Source: Notolepis coatsorum
Lineage: Eukaryota; Chordata; Actinopteri; Aulopiformes; Paralepididae
Direction: 5' to 3'
Length of the DNA: 64,000 nucleotides
Assembly: GCA_963971535.1 (NCBI GenBank)
Contig: OZ020585.1
Location: 156,054,701-156,118,700 of the forward strand
In this document: positions 1 through 10,794 of the stretch, in pieces
Layout: each line of letters begins with the position of its first letter
How positions within the stretch are numbered: position 1 is the stretch's first letter
The notes under the pieces: generated by a model
What the model was told of the DNA's origin: nothing
The model's input: the letters and a program-made list of their open reading frames with translations, nothing else
The model's database searches: none
Program-made: the position numbers and the translations under genes

Positions 1-11
1 CCAAGGGAGCT

Positions 12-150
12 GAGCAAGAACCTATTCTGCAGGTCCTAGTGGAGGGCAAATTAACAGAGATGATGGCAGACACTGGAGCAGGTTTTTCCTGCATAAAGCA
101 AAAATACGCCGCTCACTTACCCCAGTCTGGACAGTATGTTCGGACGGTCG
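12..150 (+). pseudogene. Endogenous retrovirus protease fragment
   Basis: The + strand reads a retroviral aspartic protease N-terminus with the catalytic motif MADTGAGFSC at about 64-93. The reading is lost near 150, where it joins directly to the RT connection region in another frame. The flap and second half of the protease and most of the reverse transcriptase are therefore missing. The element starts before the window, so gag and the 5' LTR cannot be judged. The call rests on the DTGA motif and on the adjoining RNase H and integrase. Confidence 0.75.
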
Positions 151-151
151 G

Positions 152-517
152 ATTCTTGGGGAAAAACAACCGATAGCATATTACTCTAGAGCTCTTTCGC
201 CGGTAGAGCAGGGTCTGCCACCTTGTTATCAGGCCCTGGCCGCCGCACATTTGATGTATGAGAAGGCAACGGCCGTGACAATGGGATATGACATTTGCAT
301 TTGGACACATCACAAATTGGCAAACTTGATTGAAAGAGGCAAATTTGTTCTGACCAGCCAACGGCAACAGGCTTACATGAGGCTCCTGCAGTACTCGGAC
401 GTTACGATAAAAACATGCCACGGCAGTAACCCGGCGGATCTGGTACCACTCCCGAGCGAGGGTCAACCGCATGAGTGTGAGGTGGAAGCGACAGGCTTTC
501 GTGAAACTCCGTCCTGA
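152..517 (+). pseudogene. ERV reverse transcriptase connection subdomain fragment
   Basis: The frame beginning at 152 reads a retroviral RT connection segment, with a QPIAYYSRAL motif followed by a stretch containing WTHHKLANLI, the usual layout just before RNase H. The finger, palm and thumb parts, including the YxDD catalytic box, are absent. The frame differs from the protease fragment upstream and from the RNase H frame downstream, so at least two lesions disrupt the original gag-pol reading. Similarity is to gamma/epsilon-type fish retroviruses; this is a non-functional remnant. Confidence 0.75.
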
Positions 518-2012
518 TTTGGGAGTCGACCCGCTCGCGATAGCAGAACTCTCACTTTTTGTGGATGGGTCCTGCGATCGGGAGGGGGAAAATTTAAGGT
601 CAGGATACGCCGTCGTACAGTGCAAACCTAACGGAGAAACACTAACAAGAAAGGCCGGACAATGCATGCAACCATGTTCGGCCCAGCTTGCAGAACTAAT
701 AGCACTAACAGAAGCATGCATAATAGCTAAAGATCGTACGGTTAACATCTTTACAGACTCTGCGTATGCGCATGGCGTATGCCACCTATTCGCGGCCATT
801 TGGAAGGCAAGAGGCTTTAAGAAATCGGACGGCTCACCGATCCTTCACCACAAGCAGGTTGTGGCGCTTATTCAGGCTGTAAAGTTGCCCAAAAGCATTG
901 CTATCGTAAAGTGCCAGGCACACAGAAAAGACCTGTCCTTTGTGACGACGGGAAACAACGCGGCGGACGAGGCCGCGAAGGCGGCGGCTGCGGTGCCGTC
1001 CACGGCTGTTCTGATGTTTGCGGCCGAACTGACGACTGAGGTAACTGAGGATAATTTGAGTGATCTTCAGGACTCAGCCACGCAGGCCGAGAAACAGTCG
1101 TGGACGGAGAGGGGGGCTGTAAGGGGGGCAGATGGTCTGTGGAGGAGTCATAACGGTTTGATAGTCGCCTCCATCGATCTTCTGTCCTTAGTGATACCTG
1201 AGGCTCATGGTGTTGATCACTGTGGAAGAGCAGAGACCCTGAAACGAATCACGAAAATGGGATTTTGGTCCCCAAAGCTTCAGGCACAAATTGACGTTAC
1301 ACTAGCCAGGTGTTTAACATGCTTACAGGGCAATGTGCGCAAAGGAGTACCGACAGTGGCGGCTTACACACCCCTCCCTGAGGGACCATTCAGACATCTG
1401 ATTATGGACTATACAGACATGATAACGCCAGTGCAGGGCAAACGATACCTCCTGGTAGTAGAGGACTGCTTTAGTCGCTGGATTGAGGCCATTCCATCTA
1501 AACACAAGAACGCGGACACAGTGATCAAGTTCCTGTGTCGCGAGGTCATTCCGAGATTTGGAATTCCCACGATATTACAAAGCGATAATGGCCGCGAGTT
1601 CATCGACAAGGTGGTTAAAGGGCTGATGCAGAAATTAGGTATAAGACAGCGCCTTTCCTGTGTCTATAGTCCCGGGTCGCAGGGGAAGGTGGAAAGGGCC
1701 AATCTGGTCATTAAAAACAAACTGTTGAAAATCTGTATGCAAACTAAGCTTAACTGGATTGATGCTTTGCCACTTGCTCTGATTAGAAGCAGCGTAAACC
1801 GCCAAACACAGCTAACACCGCATGAAATGCTTACAGGCCGCAGCATGCCAGCACCGCCATTTAGACACCTGGCTAGGGGCCCGGCATTAGATATTTTTGA
1901 GCAAGATCTGAAAAAATATCTTCAGCAAGTGACTAAAATACATGAAGCTGTGTTTCGACAGGAGCAGAGAAAGCGAAGGAGGCGGAGAAGGAAGCCACCA
2001 AACCGAGACTGA
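471..2012 (+). pseudogene. ERV RNase H and integrase (HHCC and DDE core)
   Basis: The frame is open from 471 to the stop at 2012. RNase H begins near 530 (LFVDGSCD), followed by a glutamate helix (AELIALTEA), FTDSAYA, and NNAADEAAKAA, giving the D-E-D-D active-site series. The integrase follows with a zinc-binding HHCC region (EAHGVDHCGR ... CLTCLQG, about 1200-1330) and a catalytic core with MDYTD, LQSDNGREF and a GSQGKVERAN glutamate (about 1400-1710). The frame ends in an arginine-rich stretch because of a frameshift near 1970. These domains would process reverse-transcription products and insert viral DNA into the host genome. It is cut off from its gag-pol start and so is non-coding now, though this part is well preserved. 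Confidence 0.9.
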
Positions 2013-2320
2013 TCCCTGGGGACTTGGTCTTCGTAAAGGTCCACAAGAGAAAGTGGTCATCACCCCGGAGAGAGGGCCCGTACGAGGTGATCCGATCGAC
2101 TGGAACGGCAGTCCAAGTCAAAGGATCAGCGACCTGGTTCCACTTCAATCACTGCATAAAGGCCAGCGGCGATCTCTTGGGGGATACAATCGATCGCAGT
2201 TATGCAGAACCCGACATGGAGGGTCCGAGACGGCAACTGGAAGGTGCAGTGCCTGCTGATGCTCCCGCAGATGTTGGCAGCAGTGTGCGGACGGTCGGCC
2301 GGGCACAACGACGTCATTAA
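1970..2320 (+). pseudogene. ERV integrase C-terminal GPY/F-type domain, frameshifted
   Basis: After the frameshift near 1970 the second frame reads a small SH3-like integrase C-terminal domain with PGDLVFVKVHKRKW, a REGPYEV motif (the GPY/F signature) and WFHFNHC. It continues to a stop at 2320 and overlaps the start of env at about 2202, a normal arrangement in gamma-like retroviruses. Confidence 0.8.
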
Positions 2321-3236
2321 GAACCGTCACGGTCGACCCGTCCTTGAGGATGACGGGTTTGAGTGGGTAGGAGTCCCACGGGGTCCCGCTCAGGCTCAAG
2401 TACCAGCAGACTTTCATGACCAGGCTCAGAATCAGGCGCCCCCTTTTCCCTCCATCGAGGAAGGGGGGGAGAAGATAAGACTACAACCAAACGGGGTGTT
2501 TCCCGTAGGACCGCAAGGGCATGTTTTTGATTTTGACCATTCCCCCGTTACAGGCGGGGATACTTACCATTATACTAACGAGCATCGGGTTGTGGGGGTA
2601 GATAGGAGAGTTGAGCCTGTCCCGAACCAATCACAGGGGACAGGGGTGAGGGGAAAAAGGGAGGCCAAGGACACTGAGTCGGAAGAGGTGGGGGGACAGG
2701 ATATGTTCCAGAGGACAGCCGGAACGTTGAGGGACTCAGTGGGCTCACTCTGGGCCAGGTTGAGGGGTTTGCTTCCTTCCGGGGAACAAGATGGGGGCGA
2801 CTATGACTATGACGAGGAAGACCCGGAGGCTGACCCGATGTATAGGGCGGCTTTAGGGAATGAGTGGTTTAAGTGGGTCCAGTACACGAGCGCGCAGAAT
2901 CAGATAGAGGATTGTTATGTCTGCTCCAAGGCACGTCCGGATAGGCTGCTGGTGAAGGGCACGAAGTTCAGTTGGGCTCAGTGTGACAGGGACGCAGAGG
3001 CATGGGAGGGGCCCCATAATAGTCGCCCTTGGTGCGAGGCAGAGTGTTTGGGGTTTCTCGGCTCTAGTCGTTTTAAGGCGGCAGGAAACGTCACGGATTT
3101 CAAGGATGTCACTATGCGGGAACGGTGTAGGAAATTGGATGTACGTGTGCAGGGGGTTAGGGAGGGGATTAGGCACCCCGAACCTCTAGCCTCTAACAGG
3201 CGGCAGTGGGCTCGCAAGAGTCTGGGCGCACGTTAA
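2202..3236 (+). pseudogene. ERV envelope, N-terminal (surface subunit) part
   Basis: The frame from 2202 has a hydrophobic leader-like segment (VQCLLMLPQMLAAVCG) followed by an acidic, proline-rich ectodomain and paired cysteines late in the frame (CYVCSKA; WCEAECLG), consistent with a surface subunit. It overlaps the integrase C-terminus and lies in the same frame as the transmembrane part that resumes at 4071, so both belong to one env. A TAA stop at 3234-3236 ends it early. Assignment is by position and by the downstream TM subunit, not by a diagnostic motif here. Confidence 0.65.
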
Positions 3237-4070
3237 ACACACACTATAGTGCTGGGGAGAAACTGAAGGCCCTCGTGCGTAACGAGGTATGAAATAACAT
3301 ACCACTGTGGTACCGTCTAGTCGGCCCAGGAAACGTCGCACGTAAGTTGGTGTGGGCACTGGGTGGTACGTGGACGACAGTCCACACCTAGGAGCAGGGC
3401 GGTGCACCGTAGGGGGCACAGCTCCTGCCATGAACAGGCAAGGCTGGCGAAAACGGTCAATATTTCCATGCCCAGAGCAAGCGGGGTGGGGACAAGACCG
3501 TCGGTTTCTAAACTGAGTGGCTGATAGGTACTACGGACAGTCGGCTGCTTGGGGTCCTGACTTGATGACGGACTATGAGGTCGCTATCGACTGGGTCGCC
3601 AGCCGGTCAGGAGAGCGTTATGACCCCTGCTTATAGTCACAGATAGCGGGACGGGGACCGTGAGTGACTGGACAGTATGGGCGTAAATGCACTTGGCTCA
3701 ATGTACAGTCAGGCCACGGTAACCTTACTAGCCGATACAGGGTTAGTAGGCGAGCTGTGCTTCTGTGATCAGTGTTTTTGAAAAGAAAATGCTGGGAAGC
3801 AGAGGGATGAGGGGTGTCAATTCAGAGGAATCTGAATTGTCTCTCCTAAGGTTGGAAAGGGACCCAGCCTTAAACTGCACCTGAAGGTAAAGTAAGGGGA
3901 CTTCTTCTGTTCATGTGAGGAGACCTTGGCCTGGAAGTGGAGGCCTGTATCCTTGGTTGGGTGAGAGGGGGTCCAGTGTAGGCGGCAATGCGGCCCTGAA
4001 AAAGCCGGTTTCCCCACACGTGGTATCTCCTGATCCTGGAGGGGAGAGGTGCATCTAAGTAGGGCAAGGA
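3237..4070 (+). pseudogene. ERV envelope, broken middle segment
   Basis: No long frame spans this stretch. Env-like reading appears in pieces in more than one frame (for example a PLWYRLVGPGNVARK stretch around 3300-3350) and is broken by several stops, so it is the decayed distal surface subunit. It carries no other recognisable feature. Confidence 0.55.
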
Positions 4071-5216
4071 GTGCATCCGAACGGGAGGAGGGTACTCTTA
4101 ACTGGAAGGAGGTTAAAAGGGTCAAAGCGAGCGACGGGGTTGCCAATACCCAGAGGTGTCAAACTATGGCTGACCAAGGATTTCGAGTGCTTGCAAAAGG
4201 AGGGGACCCGGGATGTAGGGGAGGTGGCAGAGGGGCGGTGCACTACTATTTGGAGCATCACGACTAACTGTACGAAAGAAGGAAAGTGTGGACACGGGGT
4301 CGTGTTAAAGGGAGTGGATACCAACCCACGGCCTGTAGCTTGCCCTTTTCATGTCCAGGATATGGCACTGGCGGACCAATACTGGCTCTGCGGCGGTAGG
4401 AGGTTGAGGAATACACTTCCTTTAGATTGGTCAGGTAGATGTGCCCGGGTTCAGGCGATCATGCCAATGGTGGTCCTACCATTATCAGTGACGGAAGGAC
4501 CTTCTGAGTCTCCTATCTCTCGAACGAAGCGTAGCTACAAGGCAGACCCAAGGGTGTATCTGGACAGCATAGGACAGCCAAGGGGCATTCCAGCCGAGTT
4601 CATGGCTAAGAATGAGATTGCGGCAGGGTTTGAGTCTATTCTGCCATGGATATCGGTCAATAAGAACACCGGGTGGATCAACTATTTGTTTTACAATCAG
4701 CAGCGGTATCTCAATTACACCGAGGAGGCGTTGGATGCAATGGGGGACCAGATGCACGCGACCAGTACGGTGGCGTGGCAGAATAGACAGGCTCTGAACT
4801 GGTTAATGGCGGAGAAGGGTGGAGTCTGTTCCATGTTTGGACAGTACTGCTGCACATTCATTCCGACGAATGTGGGGCCAGGGGGAAAGTTCTCCGAGGC
4901 CATGGCTAAGCTGAAGGATTTGAGGGAGGAATTGAGGGGGAATTCTGGCCGGAATGAAGAATGGTGGGGGAGTGGGGTGTTGGAAAGATTGGGACAGTGG
5001 GGAAGCATAGTGATGCAGACGGGGATATCCATCGGGGTGGCAGGGTTGATATTGGTTCTCCTTTTCTGTTGTGGTATGCCTCTCTTGGGTAGGCTGGTAA
5101 CTTCACACGTAACGAGCCAAATGCTGATGGTGGGACAGAAAGAGATTGAGCCACAAATCGGGCCATATCCTCAGCTTTATGCTGCCTTAGAGGGAGACGA
5201 GGGGATAGAGGATTAG
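4071..5216 (+). pseudogene. ERV envelope, transmembrane subunit part
   Basis: The frame is open to a TAG at 5214-5216. It contains a furin-type site (RTKR, about 4522-4533), heptad-like helices, an immunosuppressive-like segment leading into a CX6CC motif (CSMFGQYCC, about 4828-4854), a hydrophobic membrane span (GVAGLILVLLFCC, about 5035-5073), and a cytoplasmic tail with YPQLYAAL. CX6CC marks a gamma-type envelope that is disulfide-linked to its surface subunit. The open length of the TM region suggests a fairly young insertion, but the surface part upstream is broken, so no complete envelope is encoded. Confidence 0.85.
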
Positions 5217-6140
5217 GGGTATGGTGAGGTAGGGACATTTTCTTTTTGTTGGTTCTTTCCTTTAAGAGTGACGGGGGATGGTCTGAGCGCAGTTTTGTTG
5301 GTTTATTCCTTTAACTAGGAATTTTAGTCTGATTTTCTAATGATCCTTCGGCATAGAGATTGCAACCATTGAAAATCATTGCATTGTTTTTTATTTTTTT
5401 TATTATTTTTTGTTTATTTTACTTGTGGTCCTGGTCAAACCGGAATGGGAAGGGGCATCGGCAGAGTGTCGGTTCTGAGCCTGAGGAAGCATTGAGAAGA
5501 AGTGGTCGGGGGATCGGTTCTGGGGACTGGAGGGACAAAAGGGGGGGGCTAACGCAGTGGGCAAGATGGGCACCTCCCGTCGAAGATGGGGGGACACGTG
5601 GTGAGGTCGGTACCAGCGCCTCCCGTCCAGGCATGGGGACATGCTTCTACGAGGACTGGAGGTGTGGCGTGGTGGTTGCTGTATTGGCAAAATGTGACTT
5701 TTGGCAATACGGTGAGGAGACTATGGCGTGGGCATGGAAGGGGGGCTGAGCGATGGACACTGGGACTCAATGTTATGGAAGAGACAATGTCATTTTTTTT
5801 TGGGAGGGATGTTCTATGTTTAGTTCTGACGGTCAACTTCTCCTTTCCCTGATGAGAGTCGCGGTTTCCGGCCGGAACTGTGGCTCATTTGGTAAGCGGT
5901 GGAGGTTGGGGGGATTTGTCTGTCAGGTTAGGATTATAAATTTTTTTTTATTTTTTTTTTTGATGTTTTATTATTACTCTTGTTTTGAGCGGTTTTGTGT
6001 TTATTGTGAGAACGGTAGTCAGCTTTTGTTGGTCCGTTAGGGGTCCAGTGAATGAAGTAAGGTTTCTTGTTTAGTTAGACGTTCACATTTTCTTGGTTAT
6101 ATGATTTGGGTGGGACTAGGGATAGCCCCAAATGGGGGAA
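5217..6140 (+). other. ERV region between env and 3' LTR, with polypurine tract
   Basis: About 920 bases without a recognisable gene. It includes T-rich runs at 5388-5420 and 5938-5962. The last bases before the LTR (ccccaaatgggggaa, 6126-6140) are purine-rich at their 3' end and are the likely plus-strand priming polypurine tract. Short open frames here resemble nothing I know. Confidence 0.6.
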
Positions 6141-6810
6141 TGTTGGGGAAAATGTGTATACGAGGGTGGAGGTAGGAAAGGGGTTAGTCTTGACTAGTTT
6201 AATATAGGTCAACTAGCAGGGCTCAAAGACACTAGGGCGACAGTCTGGCTGATGTTCTTAAAACAGCCTCAAGATAGTGGATGGACATTTCAGTACATCA
6301 TATCTGTGTTCTAATCTTGTGTCTTTTCTCTCTTACACACATACACAGCACACACACAGACACAGCACACACACACAGACACACACAGTCGCACAGACAT
6401 ACACACCGGCACACACACACATACACACACACACACACAAACACACATATCTCACTCTCTCTTCATGTTCTTAATGTTTTACATCATATCGTGTGTGGAT
6501 ATCATATCTTGCTTATCTCTCCTCATGTTCTCTCTCTCTCTCCAATGTTAAATCTACGTATCATCTTAATGTACGTCATGTCAGATCTGACATGATGTGA
6601 CACGTCATCATATCTGTCATGGGGGCAGGACTGAGAGGGGATTTAGGGACAGGCAAAGGGTTCCAGGACAGAGTGTTTTTGTTCAAGCTGTGGCGATCAT
6701 CTTTGACCCATAGCTCTTGCTGTTAACGAACTTCTTTTCTTAAATAAATTACCTATTTGTTACAATTGGAAATATCGTCTCCTGCTGTGTCAAACAACCT
6801 TTCCACAACA
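6141..6810 (+). repeat. ERV 3' long terminal repeat
   Basis: The segment starts TGTTGGGGAA right after the polypurine tract and ends TTCCACAACA; the two ends are inverted repeats with one mismatch and give the standard TG...CA termini. A CA-rich microsatellite lies inside at about 6331-6450, and an AATAAA signal is at 6743-6748 near the 3' end, as expected for the R region. The partner 5' LTR lies outside the window, so identity between LTRs and insertion age cannot be judged. Confidence 0.85.
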
Positions 6811-7150
6811 GTAGGGTGTGAGGTCAGGGTTAAGGTAGGTTGTGGGGTCAGGGTTAAGGTAGGGTGCGGGGTTAAGGTAGGGTGTGAGGTCAGGGTTAAG
6901 GTAGGGTGTGGGGTCAGGGTAAAGGTAGGGTGTGAGGTCAGGGTTAAGGTAGGGTGTGAGGTCAGGGTTAAGGTAGGGTGTGAGGTCAGGGTAAAGGTAG
7001 GTTGTGAGGTCAGGGTTAAGGTAGGGTGTGGGGTCAGGGTAAAGGTAGGGTGTGGGGTCAGGGTAAAGGTAGGGTGTGGGGTCAGGGTAAAGGTAGGGTG
7101 TGGGGTCAGGGTAAAGGTAGGGTGTGGGGTCAGGGTAAAGGTAGGGTGAG
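6811..7150 (+). repeat. 24-bp minisatellite, block 1
   Basis: A tandem array of a 24-bp unit, gtgtggggtcagggtaaagg plus tagg, with variants (gag for ggg, gtt for gta). The unit is a multiple of three, so frames stay open on both strands and give artificial repetitive peptides. The same array recurs at 7520-7775, 8134-8226 and 9357-9455, showing that the intervening LINE sequences interrupted one original block. Confidence 0.95.
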
Positions 7151-7421
7151 AGAGTAATAATAAACTTTATTTGTATAGCACCTTTCATACAGAAACTGCA
7201 GCTCAAAGTGCTTCACAACAGAAAATAGACAGGCATAAAATGAGCACATAAAGTGCAGACATATAAAATCACAGTTTTTCACATTAGGATCTAACATCCC
7301 AACAGGCCACCTTGTTTATGGTTTGATTCAGTTTTAAATAGACGATAATAAAAAGAGTACGATAAAATAGACAGAGTAAAATAGTGCAGTGCAATAAAAT
7401 TGTAGAATAGAATAGATTAAA

Positions 7422-7455
<34 letters not shown>

Positions 7456-7519
7456 ACAGTGCAATAATATAGTTCTGGATTACTGTTCAACAGTAACCAA
7501 CAGTCGTCTTTACCTTCTA
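7151..7519 (-). mobile_element. LINE 3'-end fragment, copy 1 (antisense)
   Basis: It begins with (taa)n-aactttatttgtatagcacc, the reverse complement of a fish LINE 3' end whose tail reads ...gctatacaaataaagtttatta, followed by about 330 bp of A-rich 3' UTR-like sequence and an (AT)n run at 7424-7452. A nearly identical copy lies at 7776-8133. No coding part is retained. Confidence 0.65.
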
Positions 7520-7775
7520 AGGTTGGGTGTGGGGTCAGGGTTAAGGTAGGGTGTGAGGTCAGGGTTAAGGTAGGGTGTGGGGTCAGGGTTAAGGTAGGGT
7601 GTGGGGTCAGGGTTAAGGTAGGGTGTGAGGTCAGGGTTAAGGTAGGGTGTGGGGTCAGGGTTAAGGTAGGGTGTGGGGTCAGGGTTAAGGTAGGGTGTGA
7701 AGTCAGGGTTAAGGTAGGGTGTGGGGTCAGGGTAAAGGTAGGGTGTGGGGTCAGGGTAAAGGTAGGGTGAGGGTA
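7520..7775 (+). repeat. 24-bp minisatellite, block 2
   Basis: It resumes the 24-bp unit of block 1 after the first LINE tail. The variants 'gttaaggta' and 'gtaaaggta' alternate in longer-range order similar to block 1, suggesting that segments containing several units were duplicated together. Confidence 0.95.
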
Positions 7776-8133
7776 AAAATAATAATAAACTTTATTTGTA
7801 TAGCACTTTTCATACAGAAACTGCAGCTCAAAGTGCTTCACAACAGAAAATAGACAGGCATAAAATGAGCACATAAAGTGCAGACATATAAAATCACAGT
7901 TTTTCACATTAGGATCTAACATCCCAACAGGCCACCTTGTTTATGGTTTGATTCAGTTTTAAATAGACGATAATAAAAAGAGTAAGATAAAATAGACAGA
8001 GTAAAATAGTGCAGTGCAATAAAATTGTAGAATAGAATAGATTAAAAAAAAATATATATATATTTTACAGTGCAATAAAATAGATCTGGATTACTGTTCA
8101 ACAGTAGTCAACAGTCGTCTTTACCTTCTAAGG
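7776..8133 (-). mobile_element. LINE 3'-end fragment, copy 2 (antisense)
   Basis: Nearly identical to 7151-7519, with a shorter (AT)n run (8053-8063) and a few substitutions. Both copies end in the same ttaccttctaaggttgggtg junction into the minisatellite, so this is a duplication of LINE tail plus minisatellite, not two independent insertions. Confidence 0.7.
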
Positions 8134-8226
8134 TTGGGTGTGGGGTCAGGGTAAAGGTAGGGTGTGAGGTCAGGGTAAAGGTAAGGTGTGAGGTCAGGGT
8201 TAAGGTAGGGTGTGAGGTCAGGTAGG
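8134..8226 (+). repeat. 24-bp minisatellite, block 3
   Basis: About four units of the same 24-bp repeat, ending where the antisense LINE at 8229 begins. Confidence 0.9.
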
Positions 8227-8228
8227 TT

Positions 8229-9340
8229 TCAAGTTTCAAGTTTCTTTAATAGTTGTCATACAGAAGTACAGAATACTTTCATACAAAATGCTTCTTACTG
8301 TTACGCTCCAGAGACTGTGCTAGACAAGATAGTATCAAATAACATAGTATAGCATGTAATTTAGAAGAAGAAAATGAGGTCACAGTGTTCGGTATAGACA
8401 TATGTACAATGTTCTGAGTTACCATATAATATACAATACTATGCAGTGTACTAATGTACAGTACTATAGAAGGTATTGAGGTCATTTGCTAAGGAGATGT
8501 CACTGTTCAGTTTGAGGGAGGCGCCTTTGTAGTCTGTCATCGTTTTGAGCCCCTGCCACATAGCTCTAGAGTCAGCTTGTTCAAACTGGAGTTCAATTTG
8601 ATCCCTGTAGCGCCGTTTGGCCTCTGACACTGTCCTCCTTACGTTGTATCGCGCCACCTTGTGGTCATTCATGTTGCCTGCCACTAGGCCGTCGTTGTAT
8701 GCTTTGGTGCGCTCTCTCAGAGCTTCACGGACGGATTTGTCTACCCAGGGTTTTTGATTTGGGTAAACTCTCATTTTGGTAGTGGGGATTGTTTCTTCCA
8801 CCAAAGTACAAACATAGTCCAGCACTGTCTCCGTGTAGACATTAATGTTATCTGTGTCGCGGAACACATTCCAGTCTGTGCAGTGAAACGCACGTCTCCT
8901 CTGACGTCAAATCCCATTTCTGCACCTCTCGCGAGACTACGGGAGTACTTTTGATTCTCTGTTTGTACATTGGTGAAAGAAAGATGGATGCGTGATCTGA
9001 TTTACCAAAGCCACTATCAGAATGAGCCTTGTAGCCACCTTTAAATTGCGTGTAACAGTGATCTAGGATGTTACCGCCTCTGGTGTTGCAAGTCACATGC
9101 TGATAGAAGTCAGGTAATACCTTTCTCAGATTGGCGCTATTGAAATCACCCAGCACCAAAATGGCGGCGTTAACGTTCGCCGCTTGTATTCTATTTACCT
9201 CGTCGTGGAGTCTGGAGAGCGCGACGTTGTTGCTGGCTTGCGGTGGAATATACACTCCTACAAGGATGATCGCCGTTAACTCCCTCGGGAGGAAGAAAGG
9301 ACGACACTTGATGGTTATATATTCCAGGTCTGGGCAGCAG
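8229..9340 (-). pseudogene. Internally deleted jockey-superfamily LINE (endonuclease part plus 3' tail)
   Basis: On the minus strand, 9255-8848 reads an apurinic-type endonuclease C-terminal half (LVLGDFNSANLRKVLPD, ILDHCYT, SDHASIFL). The frame then shifts to 8867-8451, which reads the linker typical of this LINE group (KPWVDKSVREALRERTKAYN, NDLNTFYS). The expected next domain, reverse transcriptase, is missing: the linker ends near 8451 and is followed by a 3' tail (ctattaaagaaacttgaaac in minus-strand sense, near 8230-8255). The element has thus lost its RT and is dead. The family resembles Rex1/CR1-type fish LINEs; clade is uncertain. Confidence 0.75.
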
Positions 9341-9356
9341 TGGTTGGATAAGGGAT

Positions 9357-9455
9357 AGGGTGTGAGGTCAGGGTAAAGGTAGGGTGTGAGGTCAGGTAGG
9401 GTGTGAGGTCAGGGTAAAGGTAGGGTGTGAGGTCAGGTAAGGTCAGGGTAAAGGT
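9357..9455 (+). repeat. 24-bp minisatellite, block 4
   Basis: Several units of the same repeat resume after the LINE and mark its right boundary. Confidence 0.9.
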
Positions 9456-9542
9456 AGTTGGTTATGGTGTTGACGGCAGACGACAGGGACAACAGTGGTC
9501 ACTAGTTTACTAGTAGATTACTTTAGATAGAGGTAAGACTCT

Positions 9543-9760
9543 GGCGACAGTGGCTTGGGAGCTAGAGCAGTCGTCTGGTAATCCGGAGTTATCAAAGTCT
9601 CCTTAAGCAAGACACTTAACCCCTAATTGCTCCCGATGAGCAGGTTGGCACCTTGAATGGTTGCCTCCTCCGTCAGTGTGTGAACGGATAAAATGTGAGG
9701 AACAAATTGTAAAGCGCTTTGGATAAAAGCTGCTATATAAATGCAGCCATTTACCATTTT
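9543..9760 (+). mobile_element. tRNA-derived SINE, copy 1
   Basis: It begins ggcgacagtggcttgggagc, reads a tRNA-like head with a decayed B box, and ends in aagcgctttggataaaagc and tatataaatgcagccattta. The same family is at 52141-52386. The end resembles the 3' tail of the L2-like LINE in this window (tcgctttggataaaagcgtc), as expected for a SINE mobilised by that LINE. The flanks agaggtaagact at 9529-9540 and 9761-9772 could be the target-site duplication, though that string is also part of the local minisatellite. Confidence 0.8.
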
Positions 9761-10254
9761 AGAGGTAAGACTGCTAGTTTACTAGTAGATGACTTTGGAT
9801 GGAGGTAAGACTGCTGAAACTTGACTAAAGTTCTACTAAAGTGAAATATCTTTTTAAGTTCTATTAAAAGCTACATTTACAAAAAATGCATCAAAATATA
9901 TAATTGCAATATATAATTGCACATTGTAAAGGTAGAATCTGTAAAGTTGTCATAATTTGAAAATGTCAATATTAGCTAAAAAAACGAGTACATTTGATTC
10001 AGGAGGATATATGACACAGAATAATATTGCTGTGTTAGTTTAATTCAGAAGTATGACATTTAGACTTGGTTCTCAAAATGAATGGAAGTGAATGAGGAGC
10101 CTGACAGCTGGGAGGAATGGTGGTGTTGACCGTGAACAACAGCAGTGGATACTAGTAGATGACTTTACAGAGATAAGACTGTTTATACTAGTAGATGACG
10201 TTACATAGAGGTAAGCCAAGGCTTCTAGTTTACTAGTAGATTACTTTACAGAGA

Positions 10255-10530
10255 TAATACCTACACTCTCCACCGTAAAATCCCACCTCAAAACCCACCT
10301 GTTCTCCCTAGCCTTCAACCCCCCCCCCCTCCAACCTGATTGATGTCTGTTCCTGTCGCTCTGTCTTTTTGTGTTATCTCATGCTGCCTTCCCTTGTGTT
10401 TCCCCCGTGGTCTTATGTTCCTTTTCTGTTTCTTTGTTTTTACTATGTTCCTATAATACTGTCAGTGACTTCGGGTCATTGAGAAGCGCTATATAAATAA
10501 AATGAATTATTATTAATTATTATTATTATT
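10255..10530 (+). mobile_element. L2-like LINE 3'-end fragment
   Basis: The start reads a LINE C-terminal peptide (LSTVKSHLKTHLFSLAFNP), then a poly-C run, a 3' UTR, and the tail gagaagcgctatataaataa followed by (att)n. An antisense relative is at 33460-33837. It is a 5'-truncated fragment. Confidence 0.7.
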
Positions 10531-10794
10531 AATACTGCTAGTTTACTAGTAGATGCCTTTACATAGAGGAAAGACTGCTAGTTTACGAGTCGATGACTTT
10601 TGTTAAGAGGTAAGACTGCTGTAGATTACTTTAGATAAGACTGCTGGTTTAGGCTACTACTAGATGACTTTAGATAAGAAGGCTAACTTTTACTAGTAGA
10701 TGGCTTTACTTGGTAAGACTGCTAGTTTGCTAGTAGATGATTTTACATATAGATAAGACTGATAGTTTACTAGTAGATGATTTTAGAGAGGTAA

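Noticed and set aside
6757-7206. Long open frames encoding repeated CEVRVKVG and PYLYPDPT peptides
   Set aside because: They are translations of a 24-bp minisatellite whose unit is a multiple of three; no start context, splice sites or similarity.
6811-9455. CRISPR-like array
   Set aside because: The repeats are directly adjacent without unique spacers of uniform length, and the genome is eukaryotic.
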